DNA of 64,000 nt from positions 2,392,500 through 2,456,499 of the forward strand of contig NZ_JAQYUU010000001.1 of assembly GCF_028728205.1 (NCBI RefSeq), written 5' to 3'. Below, in pieces: positions 43,808 to 52,784 of this stretch. The translations under genes were made by a program, and so were the position numbers. Source of the stretch: Clostridium sp. 'White wine YQ'. Its GTDB lineage: Bacteria > Bacillota > Clostridia > Clostridiales > Clostridiaceae. Numbering within the stretch: the first letter of the stretch is position 1; every line of letters begins with the position of its first letter. The notes under the pieces are model-generated. The model was not told where the DNA came from, did no database searches, and worked only from the letters and a program-made list of their open reading frames with translations.

Positions 43808-44390
43808 AATTCCTATACCTCCTATTTAATACTTTATATGTAATTGGTAATATGCTAATAACTTCAGCACATGAAGCTAAAGTAATTAAATTTCTAATGG
43901 TTTCACTTGGAACAATTAAAGCTATTACCATTAAAGTTACACCAATTATTACTGCTTTATTTCTTAGACTTTTCCTAAATGCTTGTCCCAAAAGTGGATG
44001 ATATTCAGTATCTGCTGGTGCATATTGATACAGTAATACATTAATTATCATAAAGATAAGAAATACTATGTATCTGCTAAGCAAAAAATAGTGACTTAAA
44101 TATCCTCCCCCTACAAACAATAAGAGTGTTGTTATAGTGCAAGCAATACTGCTTTTAGAATGAATTCCAAAGGCATTGCTTCTTAGGGCAGCAAATACAA
44201 TCATAATAATAAAAGCTTCAATAATTAAATTAATTTTGAAAGCTACAAAAAATACTATTAGAAATTTTGAAATGTTTATTAATAGTATTTCCATGCCTAA
44301 TTTCATTTTTTGTAGTTCCAAGCCTTCCTTGTTAGTTACTTTATTTATTCTTAAAATAATTATTTCAGCTAATCTCTCCATTATACTCAT
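43776..44390 (-). CDS. agrB: AgrB-like autoinducer-processing membrane protease
   Basis: 204 residues from the ATG at 44390, nine bases after GGAG; the frame extends 17 codons upstream without an RBS. Four to six hydrophobic helices. The AgrB motif FGIHSKSSIACT contains the His of the catalytic His/Cys pair, and the preceding ALRSNAFG is also conserved. The usual Cys is within the SIACT segment. It cleaves and cyclises the AgrD precursor encoded just downstream. Direct repeats of CTAAACGTA in its promoter region suggest autoregulation by AgrA. Confidence 0.88.
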   Translation of the reverse strand: MSIMERLAEIIILRINKVTNKEGLELQKMKLGMEILLINISKFLIVFFVAFKINLIIEAFIIMIVFAALRSNAFGIHSKSSIACTITTLLLFVGGGYLSHYFLLSRYIVFLIFMIINVLLYQYAPADTEYHPLLGQAFRKSLRNKAVIIGVTLMVIALIVPSETIRNLITLASCAEVISILPITYKVLNRRYRNYEGYEKATIN

Positions 44391-44431
44391 ATGTCTTTTG
44401 GCTCCAGTCTCCATGTAAATCATCCAATAAA

Positions 44432-44437
44432 ATTGTA
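44432..44437 (-). promoter_or_regulatory. -10 box of agrBD
   Basis: TACAAT on the minus strand, 42 bases before the agrB start and 32 bases from the nearest LytTR repeat. No good -35 is visible, as expected for an activator-dependent promoter. Confidence 0.45.
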
Positions 44438-44469
44438 TCAAAAAATCACACTTATTTTATATATTTGTC

Positions 44470-44499
44470 CTAAACGTATTAAATCTTATACTAAACGTA
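44470..44499 (-). promoter_or_regulatory. Tandem LytTR (AgrA) binding-site repeats
   Basis: Two identical nonamers CTAAACGTA on the plus strand (TACGTTTAG on the coding strand) at 44470-44478 and 44491-44499, separated by 12 bp. The 21-bp phasing is the hallmark of AgrA/VirR-type LytTR sites. They sit just upstream of the agrB promoter. Confidence 0.8.
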
Positions 44500-44542
44500 A
44501 CCTTTAAATATAATTTAATTAAATATCCCTTAAAAATATAAT

Positions 44543-44570
44543 AAAAATCACAGAATAACTCTGTGATTTT
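44543..44570 (-). terminator. Hairpin terminator after the HAD gene
   Basis: AAAAATCACAGA/TCTGTGATTTT stem 5 bases past the stop codon of the 44.6-kb HAD gene; it insulates agrBD from it. Confidence 0.88.
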
Positions 44571-44574
44571 AAAG

Positions 44575-45402
44575 CTACTTATTTAAAATAAACTTATTAA
44601 TAGCCTTTCCTACACCGGAATTTTCATTATCATCTGTAACATAATCAGCCACAGCTTTTAGGCTTTCCGTTGCATTGCCCATTGCTATTCCAAGTCCAGC
44701 GTATTTTACCATAGATATATCATTTTCATGATCTCCTATGCAAATAATCTCTTCTCTATTTATACCTAATATTTCAGCAAAAGCTTTTACTCCACTTCCT
44801 TTTGAAGTTCCTTCTGCCATAATCTCTATATTATCTGGACCTGAACTTACTACTTCAAGTCCTCCAAGTTCAATTAAATCCTTTTTTATTTTTTCTATTA
44901 GTTCAGGACTTTCAGGGAACATTATAGCTTTAAGAACTTCTCCCTCATATATATCATATACTTCTCTCATATTCTCATGAACTCCAAATGCTACTTGCAA
45001 GTGCTTCGGTGCAGTTTTATTTGTAATCATATATGCATTATCTTCTGATGGAAGTTCTCTGGTTATAAATCTATTAAAAGTATTAAAATTTGTTCTTACA
45101 TCATATTTATCAATAATATCACAAATTTTATTAAATTGGTCTCTGTTTAAGGGATGTTTAAAAATAACCTTATCTTCATCCTTCTCTCTAATATAAGTAC
45201 CATTAGATGATATAACCGCAACCTTTACACCTATAAGTTCTGCATAAAGACTAGCTGAAGTATATAATCTTCCAGTAGTGATAGCAATTTTCACTCCTTT
45301 TTCAACAGCCTCTCTTATAGCTTTTTTATTCAATTCTGTTACTTGATGTTTGTTATTTAACAAAGTACCATCCATGTCGATACATACTAGTTTATAACTC
45401 AT
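44575..45402 (-). CDS. Cof-type HAD-IIB hydrolase (YidA-like)
   Basis: 275 residues. MSYKLVCIDMDGTLLNNKHQVT puts the nucleophile at Asp9; TTGRLYTSA is motif II, SKGSGVKAFAEILGI carries the motif III Lys, and CIGDHENDISMVKYAG is motif IV. The overall sequence, especially the LGGLEVVSSGPDNIEI region, resembles YidA sugar phosphatases more than the other three HAD proteins in the window. Monocistronic with its own RBS (AGGAGTGAGG) and terminator. Confidence 0.9.
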   Translation of the reverse strand: MSYKLVCIDMDGTLLNNKHQVTELNKKAIREAVEKGVKIAITTGRLYTSASLYAELIGVKVAVISSNGTYIREKDEDKVIFKHPLNRDQFNKICDIIDKYDVRTNFNTFNRFITRELPSEDNAYMITNKTAPKHLQVAFGVHENMREVYDIYEGEVLKAIMFPESPELIEKIKKDLIELGGLEVVSSGPDNIEIMAEGTSKGSGVKAFAEILGINREEIICIGDHENDISMVKYAGLGIAMGNATESLKAVADYVTDDNENSGVGKAINKFILNK

Positions 45403-45584
45403 TTCCTCACTCCTAATCTTCTTAAGTAAATAAGCTTCAATTTTTCTCTAACTTGAAATCTAATCAATATTTACATTATTCTATTTATATATTTAAAATA
45501 CTCATTAATATCCTTACTTATTATACTCTAAAATATATAAAAAAACTAATCACCTATATATTTTTAGTTTTACATTAAAATGCA

Positions 45585-45613
45585 AAAAGATAAGGATATT
45601 AATCCTTATCTTT
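45585..45613 (-). terminator. Hairpin terminator after superoxide reductase
   Basis: AAAAGATAAGGAT/ATCCTTATCTTT stem within about 20 bases of the stop codon. Confidence 0.88.
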
Positions 45614-45631
45614 AAATATTCAATATATAAA

Positions 45632-46012
45632 TTATAGCACTGCTTTCCATAATCCATGAAGATTACAATATTCTCTTACCTCTATAACATCCTCATCTAT
45701 TTGGAAAGTAGCTTCTGGTTTATCCGCTGGAGTTAAATCTTTTCTTAATACCTTAGTTGCAGTAACTACTTCTATCCATTGAATTGAATGAGCCTCTGTC
45801 ATTGGATGTTCAACTTCTCCAACTACTACATGTACTCCACCCTCTACCTTAGTAACAACTGGTATATGTTTTTCTGTAGCTGCTTCAGTTGTATTTCCTT
45901 CTAAAAGTGTCATTGGTTTTCCACAACAAACTAAAGTTCCTCCGCCTGCATTTAAAACCTCTACTATATTACCACATAATTCACATCTGTATATTTGCTT
46001 TTTTTCTATCAT
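45632..46012 (-). CDS. dfx: Desulfoferrodoxin (superoxide reductase)
   Basis: 126 residues from the ATG at 46012 (RBS GGAGGTAGAGG); an upstream in-frame ATG lacks an RBS. The N-terminal rubredoxin-like centre has Cys10, Cys13, Cys29 and Cys30. The catalytic iron domain has His in EKHIPVV, EHPMTEAHSIQW and the terminal CNLHGLWKA. It reduces superoxide to peroxide in anaerobes, using rubredoxin as donor. The full two-centre form is conserved here. Monocistronic. Confidence 0.95.
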   Translation of the reverse strand: MIEKKQIYRCELCGNIVEVLNAGGGTLVCCGKPMTLLEGNTTEAATEKHIPVVTKVEGGVHVVVGEVEHPMTEAHSIQWIEVVTATKVLRKDLTPADKPEATFQIDEDVIEVREYCNLHGLWKAVL

Positions 46013-46168
46013 TTCCTCTACCTCCACTTTTTTAATTTTCAACTAATTATGTTCACTATTAAACAATAATTATTATTACCTAATATCATTATATAATATC
46101 TTCCTAACTTTTACAATAGTATTTTTTGATTTTTAGTTAAAAATATACTTATGAAGGGAGGTTTATAT

Positions 46169-46405
46169 ATGAAAAGAAATAAACATAAAAGTAAAAATAA
46201 TCCAACTCATAATATCGTAGATGAAAATAAAGATTACCTACCAAACAATAGAGACTTTTATAAACCTGAAGAACATGAGCTTAGAAGCTATTCTCCAAAT
46301 GGAGATTACACAAAATTACCTGATCCTACTGAAGACCCTATTGTTTGCAATAATATTTCCTATCAAGAATTTGATTATACAGACCAGAGTCTATATAAAG
46401 AATAA
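46169..46405 (+). CDS. Small hydrophilic hypothetical protein
   Basis: 78 residues from the ATG at 46169, eight bases after AAGGGAGG; an ATG at 46151 overlaps that RBS and is less likely. The sequence is rich in Asn, Asp, Tyr and Pro (NNPTHNIVDENKDYLPNN and KLPDPTEDPIV) with one Cys and no membrane or signal segment. Such proteins in clostridia are often sporulation-related, but no family was recognised. It is the only plus-strand gene in a long minus-strand stretch and is followed by several inverted-repeat structures. Confidence 0.6.
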   Translation: MKRNKHKSKNNPTHNIVDENKDYLPNNRDFYKPEEHELRSYSPNGDYTKLPDPTEDPIVCNNISYQEFDYTDQSLYKE

Positions 46406-46420
46406 CTCTTTTGTCTATTT

Positions 46421-46519
46421 ATATATAATGCAAAAATCATATTACATCTCATTGTAAAACTCTTAGTTGAAACTTCTAAGAGTTGAAGTGACATGTAAAT
46501 TCTTTAATGCATTATATAT
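46421..46519. repeat. Long inverted repeat (~99 bp)
   Basis: ATATATAATGCA (46421-46432) and TGCATTATATAT (46508-46519) are perfect 12-bp ends. An inner AACTCTTAG/CTAAGAGTT pair (46458-46466, 46476-46484) lies in the middle. The RNA would fold into a near-continuous stem; no coding content. Confidence 0.6.
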
Positions 46520-46520
46520 A

Positions 46521-46553
46521 GTTTAAAAACTTGGATTTACCAAGTTTTTAAAC
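46521..46553. terminator. Perfect palindromic hairpin
   Basis: GTTTAAAAACTTGG/CCAAGTTTTTAAAC with a 5-base loop; likely terminator for the 46.2-kb gene or, read the other way, for the aminopeptidase. Confidence 0.7.
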
Positions 46554-46566
46554 TAATAATTTCATT

Positions 46567-46636
46567 ATAGGGTTTAAGTTCAACTAATAACCTATTCAAA
46601 CAAGAATAAATTAAGTTTCCTATAAAAAACCCTATA
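46567..46636 (-). repeat. ~70-bp miniature inverted-repeat element, copy B
   Basis: Perfect 10-bp terminal repeats TATAGGGTTT (46567-46576) and AAACCCTATA (46627-46636). On the minus strand the interior reads TTTATAGGAAACTTAATTTA and GTTATTAGTTGAACTTAA, almost the same as the plus-strand copy at 63914. It ends 7 bases from the aminopeptidase stop codon. Confidence 0.8.
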
Positions 46637-46642
46637 TACTTT

Positions 46643-47938
46643 TTAAAGCTTATAGAACTCTTCAAAAGACTTAATTGTATAATAATGATCTTTTACCCCG
46701 CCTAATTCTCTAATTGAGTGCATTCCTAAAATAGGACTTCCCATATCTACAGATCTTATATTTAGATGAGATGAGCTAATAGGTCCTATAGTTGACCCAC
46801 CTCTCATATCTGAACGGTTAACAAACTTTTGACATGGAACTCCTGCTTTTTTGCATATTTCTTGATATACTGAGGATGAATCTGCATCTGTTGTATAGCT
46901 TTGAGATGCTGCTATTTTTATAACTGGACCTCCATTTATTATAGGCTTATTTACAGGGTCTGATTTCTCACTGTAGTTTGGATGTATAGCGTGAGCTAAA
47001 TCAGCTGAAATCATAAAACTCCTAGCTAAACTTCTTAAATAATCTTCTCTATCTCCTTTAAGTGAAAGTACTATTCTTTCTAGGGTGCTTGCTAAAAATT
47101 CTGAATCAGCTCCTTGTTTTGTTAAGCTACCAACTTCTTCATTATCATAACATACTAGAACATTGGTTCCATCTGTTGTTTTACTTGATAATAGAGCCTC
47201 CAATCCTGCATGTACCATCGATAAATCATCTAACCTAGATGAACTTATAAATTCCTCATTTAATCCAATAATACTTCCTTTCTCATACTCATACGGAAAT
47301 AAATCAAAATCAATAATTTCATTTATATTTGTCTTCAACTCTTTTGCTATTAGTTTTAAAATCAGATTACCTTTTTCTAATTCATCATTAATCATAGATA
47401 TAAGAGGAAGTGTATCTTTTTGTCTATTTATTTTAACACCATCATTTACATCTCTATTCATGTGTATAGCTAAATTAGGAATAATTAATATAGGTTTATT
47501 TATATTAATAAACTGAACTTTAGGACATAAAGGATTTTCAGATTTTAAAGTTACTCTCCCTGCTAAAGCTAATGGTCTATCAAACCATGTCGGTAGTATA
47601 GGGCCACCATAAACCTCAGTATTTAATTTAATATATGCATTCTCGATAACCATCTCTGGGTTTGGTTTTATTCTAAAACCAGGAGAATCTGTATGTGCTC
47701 CAATAATTTTAAATCCACTTTTAGCTGGAGATTCTTTTCCAACTGCAAATGCAATAATTGCAGAATGATTTTTTGTAGTAAAATACTTACCTTTACTTGT
47801 AATTTGCCATCTATCTTCTTCTTTTAATTCTTGAAATCCATTTGCCTTAAGCTCTCTCTTTACTCTTTCTGTAGCATGAAATGCAGTAGGACTTTCATAT
47901 ATAAAATCTATTAAATTTTTTGCTAACTTTTTTTCCAA
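46643..47938 (-). CDS. M18 family metallo-aminopeptidase
   Basis: 431 residues from a TTG at 47938, which follows AGAGGTG at 6 bases; a GTG at 47947 overlaps that RBS. IGAHTDSPGFRIKP, RLDDLSMVHAGLEAL, CYDNEEVGSLTKQGADSEF and MISADLAHAIHPNY supply the His, Asp and Glu ligands of the two-metal M18 centre. These tetrahedral-complex enzymes remove N-terminal (often acidic) residues from peptides in the cytosol. Monocistronic. Confidence 0.92.
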   Translation of the reverse strand: MEKKLAKNLIDFIYESPTAFHATERVKRELKANGFQELKEEDRWQITSKGKYFTTKNHSAIIAFAVGKESPAKSGFKIIGAHTDSPGFRIKPNPEMVIENAYIKLNTEVYGGPILPTWFDRPLALAGRVTLKSENPLCPKVQFININKPILIIPNLAIHMNRDVNDGVKINRQKDTLPLISMINDELEKGNLILKLIAKELKTNINEIIDFDLFPYEYEKGSIIGLNEEFISSSRLDDLSMVHAGLEALLSSKTTDGTNVLVCYDNEEVGSLTKQGADSEFLASTLERIVLSLKGDREDYLRSLARSFMISADLAHAIHPNYSEKSDPVNKPIINGGPVIKIAASQSYTTDADSSSVYQEICKKAGVPCQKFVNRSDMRGGSTIGPISSSHLNIRSVDMGSPILGMHSIRELGGVKDHYYTIKSFEEFYKL

Positions 47939-48130
47939 GATAATCACCTCTTCAATATATTATTAAGAAGTAAATGTTAATTAACATTTACTTCAATTAT
48001 TCTCCCCTATTTTCATAAAAAATCCCATGTAAACAATTATATCATAGTTTTTAATGTATCTAAGCATTTGATATAAATTTAAATATTAGTTAAAATATTT
48101 ATAATACATTTTGATTGGAGTGTTGACGTG

Positions 48131-49306
48131 ATGATTTTAAAAAGTATTCAAGTTCTCTATGATAAAGATCAAAAAAACTTTGATGATAAGACTAGAAATG
48201 AGATTGGACTTTTTGCAGGTATAGTTGGCATTATTATAAACTTTATTTTATTTTTAATAAAAATATTCGTTGGATTATTTTCAAATAGCATTGCTATTAC
48301 AGCTGATGCATTTCATAGTCTATCTGATTCTGCCTCTTCTATTGTTACGATAATAGGATTTAAAATCGGTTCAAAACCAGCTGATGAAGAACATCCTTTT
48401 GGACATGGCCGTATGGAATATATTTCTGCTCTTATAGTAGCATTTATGATACTAATTGTTGGTTTTGAATTTATAAAATCGTCTTTAGGAAAAATATTTG
48501 ATCCCGAGCCTGTAACCTTTAAAACAATTCATTTCCTATTACTATTATTATCTATATCCTTTAATGTACTTCTTTCTATTTTTAATAGAAATGTTGGAAA
48601 TAAAATAAACTCAACTGCATTAAAAGCTATTGCTGCTGATAATATGGGAGATGTTTTAACAACTTCAGTAGTTGTATTCTCATTTTTAATTTCTAAATTT
48701 TTACCTTTTCATCTAGATGGATATGTAGGCATACTCGTTGCTTTGGCTATAATTTATGCTGGATTCACCTTTATCAAAGAAACTGTTAGTCCTTTACTTG
48801 GAGAATCTCCTGACCCTAGTCTAGTTAAATCCATAGAAGAAGGAATTTTATCTTATAAACCAATTTCTGGAGTACATGATTTAATAATTCATAACTATGG
48901 CCCTGGAAGATGTATGGCCTCAATTCACGCTGAAATACCTTCTGATATTAATATAATGAAAATTCATGAGGTAATTGATAAGGCAGAAAAGGAATTGTCT
49001 GAAAAATTGAATATCTATCTTGTTATACACATGGATCCTATATGTGTAGAAACTGAAGAGGTTCTATCTGCAAAAAATGAATTAGAAAAAATAGTTAAAA
49101 ATAATCCTATAATAAAATCCTATCATGATTTTAGAATTGTAGGTGAAGGTGAAATTAAGAATTTAATTTTTGATTTAGTTATAAATCCTGATGAATTAAA
49201 CAAAACAATTAATGAATCAGATTTAAAATTAAGTATTTCTGAATCTATTAAGGAGTATCATCCCCAATACAACTGTGTAATTACTATCGACTATGTTTTC
49301 AGCTAA
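48131..49306 (+). CDS. Cation diffusion facilitator family transporter
   Basis: 391 residues from the ATG at 48131; a GTG immediately before it (48128) is also possible with the RBS TTGGAGTG. Six transmembrane helices (about 30-225); helix II has ADAFHSLSD and helix V has AADNMGDV, the paired metal sites. PADEEHPFGHGRMEY is the CDF family signature. A cytoplasmic C-terminal domain (about 230-390) contains LIIHNYGPGRCMASIHAEI. It exports Zn, Mn, Fe or Co by proton antiport; the metal cannot be told apart. The tail is about 80 residues longer than minimal members. Confidence 0.9.
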   Translation: MILKSIQVLYDKDQKNFDDKTRNEIGLFAGIVGIIINFILFLIKIFVGLFSNSIAITADAFHSLSDSASSIVTIIGFKIGSKPADEEHPFGHGRMEYISALIVAFMILIVGFEFIKSSLGKIFDPEPVTFKTIHFLLLLLSISFNVLLSIFNRNVGNKINSTALKAIAADNMGDVLTTSVVVFSFLISKFLPFHLDGYVGILVALAIIYAGFTFIKETVSPLLGESPDPSLVKSIEEGILSYKPISGVHDLIIHNYGPGRCMASIHAEIPSDINIMKIHEVIDKAEKELSEKLNIYLVIHMDPICVETEEVLSAKNELEKIVKNNPIIKSYHDFRIVGEGEIKNLIFDLVINPDELNKTINESDLKLSISESIKEYHPQYNCVITIDYVFS

Positions 49307-49339
49307 ATTTATTCTTATAAACAAAAATAAGTAAAATTT

Positions 49340-49387
49340 AAAGTGCACCCCAAATGTTTTATATACATAACGTTTGGAGTGCACTTT
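49340..49387. terminator. Bidirectional hairpin terminator
   Basis: AAAGTGCACCCCAAATGTT and AACGTTTGGAGTGCACTTT form an imperfect stem between the convergent CDF and LTA-synthase genes. Confidence 0.85.
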
Positions 49388-49402
49388 ATCACTTAATTCT
49401 TT

Positions 49403-51220
49403 TTATTTCTTTGCAAAATAATTTCCTAAAACAACTTTATTAGCTACATCTAAAGTTTCTTTTAAGTGTTGTTCTTCCTTGGCATCCTTTGGAGTTCCTA
49501 TTATCTTACCTGAGTTTAAAACTGTAGTGTCCCTATTAGTATTTACTAATACCCTTCCCATTGAAGTTGACCCAAATTCCTTTCTATCAACCCCAAGAAG
49601 ATATGAGATAGTTGGAAGAATATCTACTCCTCCTCCATTTACTTTAAACTCTTCTCCTTTAATGCTTGGGTTATATACAATATAAGGGATCTTCATATCA
49701 TTTGGTTGCCACCAATCACCTTCGAATTTTACATTTTTAAGTTGATCTGGATAGAACTTATGAACTCCAGTATGATCACCATATATCATAATAACAGAAT
49801 TCTTTAACACACCTTCAGAATCAAGTTTCTTAATAAAGTTTCCTATAGCTTCATCAGTATATCTAACACTTTGGAAGTATGATCCTAATATAGTTTTATC
49901 GAACTCTTCTGGAAGTTTTAAAAGCTTCTTATTATCTGGTATATCAAAAGGTCCGTGACTGGTTAATGTCACCATATAACCGTAAAATGGCTCTTTTAAT
50001 GCAGTTAATTTATCTGCAACTTGGTTTAAATAAGATTGATCGGATAATCCTAATCCTATAACCTCATCAACATTATAACTTGTAATATCCAATGTTTTAT
50101 CAAACTTAAGGCTTCCTTGATGTACTGGTGCCCAATTCCAATTGCCAGCCACCTCAGGATGAGTAGATAATGATGTATACCCTTTATCCTTTAATAACTC
50201 TGCTAAGGTTGTATATTCACGTTGAGGGTATCTAAAGAAGGTTGCCCCTTCTCTTATTGGAAATACTGAAGTATTTATCATAAAGTCTGCATCGGAACTT
50301 GTACCGCTATTATTTTGTTCATGCACACCTGAGAAATATAGTGAATTTGATAGTAACTTATTTAAATTTGGAGTTATTTCTTGCCCATAAGCTTTTTGAC
50401 CTATTACAAAATTCTCAAGAGATTCTACTTGAATTGCAATAAGATTTTTTCCTTGAAGCATACCTTTATATTTATTATCTGGTAAATTTTCATTATTATA
50501 ATCAAACCAACTAGATATTTGAGTTTTATCACTCTCACTTAATTTTTCAGTCCTATTCAAAACTAAGTATTCATATATATCATAAGCATGATATCCTAAA
50601 GGACTCATATTAGACATACTTTGAAAAGGTGCCCAGCAAGTTCTGAATAACATCTTTTCTCCTTTAGTTTTATCTGCTACATCAATAGCATAGTGAGCAT
50701 AACTAGTATACCCTACTCCAAGTAAGAAAATAATAATAAATGCTATTACACTTCTTCTACCTTCATAAGTCTTTTTAAATATATTTGTTTTAACAATAAG
50801 AATTATTAAAATAAAAATATCCATAACAAATATTAAGTCAATCGGTTTAAAATTAAATAAGTTCTTATGAAGTGGATTGAATGTGCTTGGATATAATATG
50901 TTGCTTATAGATAAAAATGTTCCATTACTTCTGTAGTACCATATATCCGCAATAAAAAATATTGAAATTAAAGCATTTATGATTAGATTATATCCTGTCT
51001 TCCCTTTACCTTTAAATAAATAAGAAAAACTAACTACTATGAGCGGAAAAACTAAATGTGCTAATATATCCGGTTTTCCAAAATACATTAACTTAAAATC
51101 AATAGATGCTGACCCATTGGTTCTAATCATCGCTAGATATATATCACTTTTTATAACTAAAAGTATATAGGTTATAATGGCAACTACATCTATGTATTTG
51201 ATAAATTTTCTATTATTCAT
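49403..51220 (-). CDS. Lipoteichoic acid synthase family (LtaS-like) membrane sulfatase-fold enzyme
   Basis: 605 residues: five transmembrane helices (1-190) then an extracellular alkaline-phosphatase/sulfatase domain. AIQVESLENFV contains the metal-binding Glu, NNSGTSSDADF the catalytic nucleophile segment (Thr or Ser in GTSSD), and MIYGDHTGVH the metal-binding Asp/His. LtaS enzymes polymerise glycerol-phosphate from phosphatidylglycerol onto a glycolipid anchor. It is monocistronic; clostridia usually carry several paralogues, so whether this is the main LTA synthase is unknown. Confidence 0.9.
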   Translation of the reverse strand: MNNRKFIKYIDVVAIITYILLVIKSDIYLAMIRTNGSASIDFKLMYFGKPDILAHLVFPLIVVSFSYLFKGKGKTGYNLIINALISIFFIADIWYYRSNGTFLSISNILYPSTFNPLHKNLFNFKPIDLIFVMDIFILIILIVKTNIFKKTYEGRRSVIAFIIIFLLGVGYTSYAHYAIDVADKTKGEKMLFRTCWAPFQSMSNMSPLGYHAYDIYEYLVLNRTEKLSESDKTQISSWFDYNNENLPDNKYKGMLQGKNLIAIQVESLENFVIGQKAYGQEITPNLNKLLSNSLYFSGVHEQNNSGTSSDADFMINTSVFPIREGATFFRYPQREYTTLAELLKDKGYTSLSTHPEVAGNWNWAPVHQGSLKFDKTLDITSYNVDEVIGLGLSDQSYLNQVADKLTALKEPFYGYMVTLTSHGPFDIPDNKKLLKLPEEFDKTILGSYFQSVRYTDEAIGNFIKKLDSEGVLKNSVIMIYGDHTGVHKFYPDQLKNVKFEGDWWQPNDMKIPYIVYNPSIKGEEFKVNGGGVDILPTISYLLGVDRKEFGSTSMGRVLVNTNRDTTVLNSGKIIGTPKDAKEEQHLKETLDVANKVVLGNYFAKK

Positions 51221-51416
51221 AATCTACCTCCAGCTAAACGTTCAAATGCTATTATACACTAATAAATAAAAAAATATAATGGTTATAATTATTAATAATT
51301 TGTAATAATTCGTTATTTTTGATATATTTATATATAAGGTCTTAATATTAACAAAATTTTCAATTCTTAATTATTAAATGATCAATATTATAAATATTAT
51401 TTTAAGGAGGCTACAT

Positions 51417-52013
51417 ATGATTTGTCCTAAATGTGGTAGAGAATATGAAAATTCTACCGAATGTCCTTATTGTGCTTCAGAAATGAACACTAGCAATTAT
51501 TCAAATAATTCTTATTACACATCATCTGAAGTAACAACAGAAGATTTAGAAAATTATGTTGGATTAAAGAAAGCTGATTATTTCTTAACAAAATGGTCAG
51601 ATATGGATGCCACTGCATCAAAAATATCTTGGAATTGGCCTGCATTTTTTATTAACTGGGTATGGTTACTTTATAGAAAAATGTATGCATTTGGTTTCGC
51701 AATATTAGGTTTTAATATAATTTCAAGATTTTTTATAAAAAGTTCAGGTTTTAGCTTTATATTAAATGTGGCTGAAATGGTTGCTGGAGGTTTATTAGGT
51801 AATTGGCTTTACAAGTATTCAGCTGAAAAGAAAATAAGGGAAATCAAGAGATTATCTAACGATGAAGAAGTTGCAAGAAGACGTATTTCCATGGCTGGAG
51901 GCGTGAACATTGCAGTCCCAATCATTTTTGGAATTATCTATGCCATTGTTATTATATTCTTAATTCTTATAGCCGTGGCTGCATTCGCTGCAAAATCATC
52001 ATATAATTTCTAA
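51417..52013 (+). CDS. Zinc-ribbon membrane protein with DUF2628-like domain
   Basis: 198 residues from the ATG at 51417 (RBS AAGGAGG); the frame extends 13 codons further without RBS. An N-terminal zinc ribbon has MICPKCG and ECPYC. After a Ser/Asn/Tyr-rich linker comes a helical membrane region containing WNWPAFFINWVWLLYRKMY, the typical start of DUF2628 proteins, and three to four hydrophobic helices. Function unknown; such proteins may regulate membrane or envelope processes. Monocistronic, convergent with the amino-acid transporter operon. Confidence 0.8.
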   Translation: MICPKCGREYENSTECPYCASEMNTSNYSNNSYYTSSEVTTEDLENYVGLKKADYFLTKWSDMDATASKISWNWPAFFINWVWLLYRKMYAFGFAILGFNIISRFFIKSSGFSFILNVAEMVAGGLLGNWLYKYSAEKKIREIKRLSNDEEVARRRISMAGGVNIAVPIIFGIIYAIVIIFLILIAVAAFAAKSSYNF

Positions 52014-52031
52014 ATATATTTATATAAAGTT

Positions 52032-52059
52032 AAAGAGATGGCAAATGCCATCTCTTTAT
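52032..52059. terminator. Bidirectional hairpin terminator
   Basis: AAAGAGATGGC/GCCATCTCTTT stem with AAAT loop between convergent genes. Confidence 0.9.
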
Positions 52060-52061
52060 TT

Positions 52062-52784
52062 CTATAATACCTTTGACAAGAAGTCTTTAGTTCTTGGATG
52101 TGTAGGATTGCCAAATATCTCTTCTGGAGTTCCTTGTTCTACTACATTTCCTCCATCCATAAATAAGATTCTATCTCCTACTTCTCTTGCAAATCCCATT
52201 TCATGTGTAACTACTATCATAGTCATACCTTCTGCAGCTAGTGACTTCATAACAGCTAATACCTCTCCAACCATCTCAGGGTCAAGCGCTGAAGTTGGCT
52301 CATCAAATAGCATCACGTCTGGCTCCATAGCTAGTGCTCTTGCAATAGCTATTCTTTGCTTCTGCCCACCTGATAAACTACTTGGATATGCACTTGCTTT
52401 GTCTTCTAAGCCTACTTTTTTAAGTAATTCCATTGCTTTCGCAGTGGCTTTTTCTCTGCTCCATCCTTTAACCTTAATAGGGGATAAAATTATATTATCC
52501 AATACTGTTTTATGAGGAAACAGATTAAAGCTTTGAAAAACCATCCCCATTTTTTCTCTTATCTTATTTATATCAGCTTTTTTATCTGTGATATTTTGTC
52601 CTTCAAAAATAATTTCCCCTTTAGTAGGAACCTCTAGAAGGTTAAGACATCTTAAAAATGTAGATTTACCTGAACCGGAAGGTCCAATTACAACTACAAC
52701 CTCTTGTTTTTCTATATGCTCGTTTATTCCTTTAAGTACTTCATTTTTACCAAAATACTTATGAAGATCATTAACGTGAATCAC
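52062..52784 (-). CDS. Polar amino-acid ABC importer ATP-binding protein
   Basis: 240 residues. Walker [11 protein letters not shown]-loop [13 protein letters not shown], signature LSGGQKQR, Walker [15 protein letters not shown] and [11 protein letters not shown] are typical of the GlnQ/HisP group. It is encoded after the permease (14-base overlap) and the binding protein, so all three form one importer for a polar amino acid such as glutamine or cystine. The exact substrate is not determined by sequence. Confidence 0.92.
   Translation of the reverse strand: MIHVNDLHKYFGKNEVLKGINEHIEKQEVVVVIGPSGSGKSTFLRCLNLLEVPTKGEIIFEGQNITDKKADINKIREKMGMVFQSFNLFPHKTVLDNIILSPIKVKGWSREKATAKAMELLKKVGLEDKASAYPSSLSGGQKQRIAIARALAMEPDVMLFDEPTSALDPEMVGEVLAVMKSLAAEGMTMIVVTHEMGFAREVGDRILFMDGGNVVEQGTPEEIFGNPTHPRTKDFLSKVL

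Noticed and set aside
46221..46457. A second plus-strand ORF overlapping the 78-residue hypothetical gene
   Set aside because: It is the +2/+3 frame of the same region without an RBS and with an unlikely Ile/Tyr-rich tail.
51234..51242. Single CTAAACGTT nonamer upstream of the LTA synthase as an AgrA site
   Set aside because: No second copy at 21 bp spacing, so it lacks the paired arrangement seen upstream of agrB.
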